From Blautia sp. BIOML-A1 (GTDB taxonomy: Bacteria; Bacillota; Clostridia; Lachnospirales; Lachnospiraceae), in assembly GCF_009883055.1 (NCBI RefSeq), contig NZ_WWVR01000063.1:1-5945 (forward strand): 5,945 nt of DNA, read 5' to 3'. The position numbers and the translations under genes are program-made. Below the pieces are notes generated by a model. The model was not told the origin of the DNA and searched no databases. It worked only from the letters and a program-made list of their open reading frames with translations. This document shows, piece after piece, positions 4,843 through 5,945 of the stretch (positions are counted from its first letter, which is position 1; every line of letters starts with the position of its first letter).

Positions 4843-5331
4843 CTACTCTTCCGTTTCTGGAAAAGATGGCTTATATCGTTTGTTTGCAGACTGTGGCACT
4901 ACGATTTCAAAAAAATAATATCCCATATACCGGATAGCTGCTTTTTTCTTCCGATAAAAACTTGCCCGGCTCATCCCCAGTTCAAGCATAATTTCCATAT
5001 CTGTCATTTTTCTATGCCTGCAGAAGCAGCCATAAAGCACATCATAATATTCTGTTCCAAAATTCGGCGTAAAATATTTTACCAGTGTCATTGCCCGGTT
5101 GACCATATCACAAAGTCCATAGATTAGAATGATATTGTTTACTTCTTTTTTCAGTTTTCCTAAATTCATGCGGTAATCATAGGCATCCATATACTGAAGG
5201 GCATAGGCCATATTCTCATTGATCTTTTCCTGACACTCTTGCTCTAATTCATCCAAAACCATCTGATTTTCCAAAATCAAATCCTGATAATTGTTCATCA
5301 GTGTTTTAATCTTTTCATAGTACAGATCCAT
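4843..5331 (-). CDS. Hypothetical helix-turn-helix protein, sigma-region-4/ArpU-like
   Basis: A 162-residue soluble protein that I do not recognise as a named family. Residues 1-45 are acidic and likely helical or coiled-coil (YEKIKTLMNNYQDLILENQM onward). Residues 60-100 form a second helical region, and residues 110-137 (TDMEIMLELGMSRASFYRKK and following) fit a helix-turn-helix with a recognition helix SRASFYRKKK, as in sigma factor region 4 and in ArpU/RinA-type phage late regulators. The tail is polar. It probably binds DNA as a regulator; the target is unknown. The ATG at 5331 has only a weak purine-rich site (AGAAGAGAGA) before it. The IS200/IS605 end lies about 40 bp upstream and no complete promoter fits in the gap, so its native promoter may have been displaced and expression may depend on read-through from the element. 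Confidence 0.65.
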   Translation of the reverse strand: MDLYYEKIKTLMNNYQDLILENQMVLDELEQECQEKINENMAYALQYMDAYDYRMNLGKLKKEVNNIILIYGLCDMVNRAMTLVKYFTPNFGTEYYDVLYGCFCRHRKMTDMEIMLELGMSRASFYRKKKAAIRYMGYYFFEIVVPQSANKRYKPSFPETEE

Positions 5332-5371
5332 TCTCTCTTCTGTATGTTGTGCTGCATTTAATGTAATTTCC

Positions 5372-5513
5372 GTGACATGCTCCTACCACTTAAATCATAG
5401 ATTTTGAAGTGGGGGCTTCTTGCTCAATGGCTCTACTGAGCCAAGTATCTACAAGCTATCCTCGCGTGCCCCACGATTCTTATAAGTCCGGATACGGACT
5501 TTTTATTGTGCTG
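5372..5513 (-). ncRNA. TnpB-associated omega-RNA (IS605-orfB-type) scaffold
   Basis: The 142 nt between the tnpB stop and the element end have the layout of a TnpB guide (omega or reRNA) scaffold. On the minus strand, in order: a 6-bp hairpin AGTCCG-CGGACT (5500-5485), the block GTGGGGCACGCGAGGATAGC (5474-5455), a GGCTC-GAGCC hairpin (5442-5429), GCCCCCACTT (5416-5407), and the right-end hairpin. GTGGGGC (5474-5468) can pair with GCCCCCAC (5416-5409) with one bulge, as in a long-range stem or pseudoknot. Known omega-RNAs overlap the tnpB 3' end, so the RNA probably starts upstream inside the gene. It should continue past 5372 into the flank as the guide, beginning GGAAATTACATTAAATGC (5371-5354). 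Confidence 0.7.
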
Positions 5514-5945
5514 TCATGCACATTCTGTAAAGATTCTTTTTCCCTCATTCATGATGTTTACTGCTGCATTTATATCACGGTCCATTCTGTTTCCGCATTC
5601 ACAGTAATAGAGCCTTTCAGCTAAAGACAATCCTGCTTTTTTCTTTCCGCATACACTGCAAATCTTACTGGATGCAAAATAACGATCTACTTTTATCAGA
5701 TATTTTCCTCGTTCCTCCAGTTTATATTCCAGCATAGACAGGAACAGGCCATATCCATTATCATGTACGCCTTTTCCAAAATGAAGTCCTCCTGCCATCC
5801 CTTTCAGATTCAGATCTTCCACGCATACTGCATCGTAGTTCTCTGCAAGACCTGCACTGAGTTTATGCTGAAAATCTTTTCTCTGATTTCGGATCTTTTC
5901 ATGACACAGTGCAACCCGTTTCTTCTGTTTTTCATAATTCCGACT
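5514..5945 (-). CDS. tnpB: TnpB RNA-guided nuclease (IS605 OrfB), C-terminal 143 codons
   Basis: Partial gene: the 5' end runs off the right edge and 143 codons plus the stop are visible. Visible residues 37-50 (YDAVCVEDLNLKGM) hold the RuvC-II glutamate at E43. The zinc finger has CSVC at 96-99 and CEC at 115-117, a compact C-x-C second half seen in some IS605 OrfB proteins. The RuvC-III motif DRDINAAVNI is at 122-131. All catalytic residues expected in this part are present, and the frame is open to the window edge. TnpB is an RNA-guided DNA endonuclease that works with the omega-RNA and helps keep the element at its donor site. A GTG at 5822 is an internal codon, not a start. Whether the N-terminal part and the RuvC-I aspartate are intact cannot be seen. 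Confidence 0.92.
   Translation of the reverse strand, partial: SRNYEKQKKRVALCHEKIRNQRKDFQHKLSAGLAENYDAVCVEDLNLKGMAGGLHFGKGVHDNGYGLFLSMLEYKLEERGKYLIKVDRYFASSKICSVCGKKKAGLSLAERLYYCECGNRMDRDINAAVNIMNEGKRIFTECA

Larger units (their letters stand above)
5372..5945 (-). mobile_element. IS200/IS605-type insertion element, right-end part
   Basis: The right part of an IS605-type element oriented on the minus strand: the end of tnpB, its non-coding 3' region and the right-end hairpin. The hairpin is formed by CCACTTAAATC (5386-5396) and GATTT plus AAGTGG (5400-5404 and 5407-5412). The element probably ends at or near GTCAC on the minus strand (5376-5372), as is usual for this subgroup. Such elements transpose as single strands without target duplication. 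The left end and any tnpA lie outside the window. Confidence 0.75.

Noticed and set aside
5485..5504. Plus-strand terminator (AGTCCG hairpin followed by TTTTT)
   Set aside because: The hairpin is better explained as a stem of the minus-strand TnpB omega-RNA; no plus-strand gene precedes it.
5409..5624. Plus-strand open frame of 71 codons
   Set aside because: It runs antisense through the omega-RNA and the end of tnpB and has no supporting signals.
1..5945. CRISPR array or tRNA/rRNA genes
   Set aside because: No regularly spaced direct repeats with unique spacers and no tRNA cloverleaf or rRNA sequence were recognised on either strand.

Overview
The window is AT-rich DNA that most resembles an accessory region of a gut Lachnospiraceae-type Firmicute (Blautia, Roseburia or Dorea-like). 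This rests on the character of the proteins (a DUF1847 metal-binding protein, a DUF6219-like small membrane protein, an SdpI-type membrane protein, a RepA_N initiator from mobile elements, IS110 and IS200/IS605 pieces), the strong AGGAGG-type ribosome binding sites and the TTGnnn-17-TAnnaT promoters. No species can be named from this alone.

Layout, left to right. Positions 1-445 hold no intact gene: an array of four ACTCGTAA-like decamers that folds into a long hairpin (78-130), an imperfect inverted repeat (141-195), a possible N-terminal scrap of a ClbS/DfsB-type gene (210-272, minus) and a strong stem-loop (348-381) that probably terminates the next gene. Positions 446-1699 (minus) encode an AAA_14/DUF4143 ATPase with a clear promoter, which is flanked by two copies of a 12-bp box (GTGCA-N2-TRCAC). 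Positions 1937-2496 (minus) are a broken RepA_N replication initiator gene, missing its 5' end and frameshifted near its 3' end. Inside it lies a phased array of AAACTTC/GAAGTTT half-sites that looks like an in-gene replication origin. The broken repA directly abuts an internal fragment of an IS110 transposase gene (about 2498-2726, plus), followed by a terminator (2766-2797).

Positions 2867-3505 (minus) encode an intact cysteine-rich DUF1847 protein with its own promoter and two palindromes in its leader. Positions 3640-3945 are gene-poor. Positions 3946-4498 look like rearranged debris: a minus-strand membrane ORF continues past one in-frame TGA, and it abuts head-to-head with a 5'-truncated SdpI-family gene on the plus strand. 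Positions 4559-4768 (plus) encode an intact small two-helix membrane protein built from an internal duplication. It converges on a stem-loop terminator shared with 4843-5331 (minus), an unrecognised helix-turn-helix protein.

An IS200/IS605-type element enters from the right edge: the C-terminal 143 codons of TnpB (minus), its omega-RNA scaffold and its right-end hairpin. The element stops near 5372, about 40 bp upstream of the HTH gene. The genes do not form one pathway. The theme is a genomic island that carries the remains of a replicating or conjugative element (repA, insertion sequences) among a few intact cargo or housekeeping genes. The observations most worth checking are the in-repA iteron-like array, the paired operator-like boxes around the ATPase promoter, and the TnpB/omega-RNA end with a guide readable from the flank.
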